From the NCBI RefSeq assembly GCF_003668575.1, contig NZ_RCVZ01000008.1, positions 1 to 64,000 on the forward strand: a stretch of 64,000 nt of DNA, written 5' to 3'. Position numbers and translations under genes: made by a program. Shown here piece by piece: positions 62,623 through 64,000 of this stretch. This stretch comes from Falsibacillus albus (lineage in GTDB: Bacteria; Bacillota; Bacilli; Bacillales; DSM-25281). The notes under the pieces were generated by a model. The model worked only from the letters and a program-made list of their open reading frames with translations, had not been told where the DNA came from and searched no databases. Within the stretch, counting starts at the first letter, position 1. Every line of letters starts with the position of its first letter.

Positions 62623-63882
62623 TTGAAGAAAAAAATATGGTTGTGGAATCATTACGCGACTGATATGTACAAAAATCGTGGAGGAAGGCACTATTGGTTT
62701 GCAGAGAACCTAATTAAACAAGGTTACGAACCAACGGTTTTTTGTGCAAATACTTTTCATAATAAATCAGATTTTATCGATACAAAAAATAAAAAATATA
62801 CTATAGATATCCTAGATAATATCCCCTTTGTTTTTGTTAGGACGACTACCGCATTAGGTAATGGCATTGATCGAGTGAAAAATATGGGGTTATTTTATTT
62901 AAACTTATTTTCTGTAGTAAAAGAATTTGTAAAGCTTAACGGTAAGCCGGATGTAATTCTTGCCTCTAGTGTACACCCATTAACTATGGTTGCAGGAATA
63001 AAAATTGCTAAAAAACTTGGTGTTCCTTGTATTTGTGAGATTAGGGACTTATGGCCAGAGGCTATCTTTTCATTTAACAAAGCAAAGGAAAGAAGTCTAT
63101 TAGGACGAGTCCTTACGGCTGGTGAACATTGGATTTATAGAAATGCAGCTGCTCTGGTCTTTACTAAAGAGGGAGATACTGATTATATTCTTGAAAAAAA
63201 TTGGGATACCGCACAAGGTGGAAAAATAAATCTTTCAAAATGCCATTATATTAACAATGGTGTAGATATAAATGCATTTGAGATTGCTTCTTCAGAAAAT
63301 AAAGTTGATGATGAAGATTTATGTGCAGATAAGTTCAATGTTGTCTATGTAGGAACAATTCGACCTGTTAATAATGTAGGGAACCTACTAGATGCTGCCG
63401 CACTACTAAAAGATGAAAACAATATTCAATTTTTAATATACGGTGACGGTAATCAAAGAGAAATGTTAGAAAAAAGAATTGCTGATGAAAATCTAACTAA
63501 TGTAAAAATGAAAGGCTTTGTAAATAAACGTTCCATACCATATATATTGAGCAAATCATCGGTGAACATCCTTAATTATTCACATACACAATACAACTGG
63601 GCAAGAGGTAATAGCTCTAACAAATTATTTGAATATATGGCATCAGGAAAACCTATTATTTCAACTGTGAAAATGGGGTATTCAATATTAGAAAAGTATA
63701 AGTGTGGAATAGAACTCGAAAATAGTAATCCCCAAGAACTAGCAAAGGCAATTTTAAATATAAAAAATATGTCCAAAGAAGAATATAACGTTATAGGTTC
63801 AAATGCTAAGAGGGGTGCAAATGATTTCGATTTCCAAAAGTTAACTAAAAAATTGATAGATGTTGTTGAAGAAGTAGACTAA
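62623..63882 (+). CDS. Glycosyltransferase family 4 protein
   Basis: A 419-residue GT-B fold glycosyltransferase with an N-terminal acceptor domain beginning WLWNHYATDMYKNRGGRHYW and a C-terminal nucleotide-sugar domain with VVYVGTIRPVNNVGNLLDAA and the EX7E-like NKLFEYMASGKPIIST. It resembles WbuB-type transferases that add the second sugar. The start is TTG 62623 after GAGGTG. The gene is distinctly A+T-rich, which suggests separate acquisition from the backbone. Confidence 0.85.
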   Translation: MKKKIWLWNHYATDMYKNRGGRHYWFAENLIKQGYEPTVFCANTFHNKSDFIDTKNKKYTIDILDNIPFVFVRTTTALGNGIDRVKNMGLFYLNLFSVVKEFVKLNGKPDVILASSVHPLTMVAGIKIAKKLGVPCICEIRDLWPEAIFSFNKAKERSLLGRVLTAGEHWIYRNAAALVFTKEGDTDYILEKNWDTAQGGKINLSKCHYINNGVDINAFEIASSENKVDDEDLCADKFNVVYVGTIRPVNNVGNLLDAAALLKDENNIQFLIYGDGNQREMLEKRIADENLTNVKMKGFVNKRSIPYILSKSSVNILNYSHTQYNWARGNSSNKLFEYMASGKPIISTVKMGYSILEKYKCGIELENSNPQELAKAILNIKNMSKEEYNVIGSNAKRGANDFDFQKLTKKLIDVVEEVD

Positions 63883-63898
63883 AAAATGAGGTATTGCA

Positions 63899-64000
63899 AT
63901 GATTAAATCTCTAATATCTGAATATGGATTGCCGTGGATTATTAACCGCTCACTATACTCAGCAAAACTGAAGATGATGAGAACAATGCCCAGCAGTGAA
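63899..64000 (+). CDS. Partial gene of the polysaccharide cluster, cut by window end
   Basis: An ATG at 63899 preceded by ATGAGG opens a frame running off the window (at least 34 codons, beginning MIKSLISEYGLPWIINRSLY). Too little is present for a family call. In similar clusters a heparinase II/III or alginate-lyase-like gene often follows a WbuB-type transferase, which would be one possibility. Confidence 0.45.
   Translation, partial: MIKSLISEYGLPWIINRSLYSAKLKMMRTMPSSE

Overview
The window reads as one chromosomal segment of an endospore-forming, flagellated member of the Bacillaceae. Sporulation genes (spoIID, spoIIQ, spoIIID), mbl, the flagellar rod genes flhO/flhP, and a gene order that follows the Bacillus subtilis ywzB-ywmB-murAA-spoIID-spoIIQ-spoIIID-mbl-flhO-flhP-fabZ-ywpF-ssbB-ywqA-ywqB-ywqCDE backbone all support this. 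The species cannot be named from the sequence alone. No rRNA, tRNA, CRISPR array or intact transposase was seen.

Layout. 0.3-15.3 kb is the conserved backbone (cell wall, sporulation, flagellar rod, fatty acid synthesis), interrupted by a secreted M4 protease, a pyroglutamyl peptidase, about 1 kb of non-coding GTGATGGA-type repeats and a NERD-domain gene. 15.5-23.4 kb is an accessory matrix/biofilm-like island threaded around ywpF and ssbB. It holds a frameshifted gene of unknown family, an SLH-domain remnant, a c-di-GMP-I riboswitch directly upstream of a 38-residue SinI-type antirepressor gene, a convergent sinR, and two secreted Gln/Asn-repeat proteins. The first of these looks curli-like; the second carries C-terminal Ca-binding repeats. 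An intact paralogue of the frameshifted gene closes the island. Palindromes with the architecture of SinR operators lie upstream of sinR, upstream of the first Gln/Asn-repeat gene and between the two repeat genes. 23.4-27.8 kb is ywqA-ywqB.

28-54 kb separates ywqB from its usual neighbours ywqCDE. It contains a polysaccharide deacetylase, an alkaline phosphatase, a MurNAc-recycling operon on the + strand (namZ, murR, amiE-like, ABC sugar importer, murQ) and, convergent to it, a peptide-utilisation operon on the - strand (iclR, ldcA, oppABCDF, M20 amidohydrolase, creatininase family). It also contains an ECF sigma factor with two membrane proteins that share an extracellular domain, and an SGNH hydrolase. 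Two near-identical promoters lie upstream of the sigma gene and of the second membrane protein.

54.4-64 kb is an exopolysaccharide locus: tkmA, ptkA, ptpZ, a structured leader-like RNA region, a nucleotide-sugar dehydratase, galU, and then a more A+T-rich tail (aminotransferase, sugar transferase, acetyltransferase, glycosyltransferase, and a gene cut by the window end).

Two intergenic repeat families are conspicuous. One is a roughly 45-bp perfect hairpin built on GGTGACAGGCACC, with compensatory changes in some copies; it often sits at gene ends and may act as a terminator. The other is a 65-190 bp element of a type common between genes in Bacillaceae.

The most interesting hypothesis is an integrated matrix circuit: c-di-GMP acts on SinI expression, SinI relieves SinR, and SinR represses an undescribed curli-like secreted two-gene operon.
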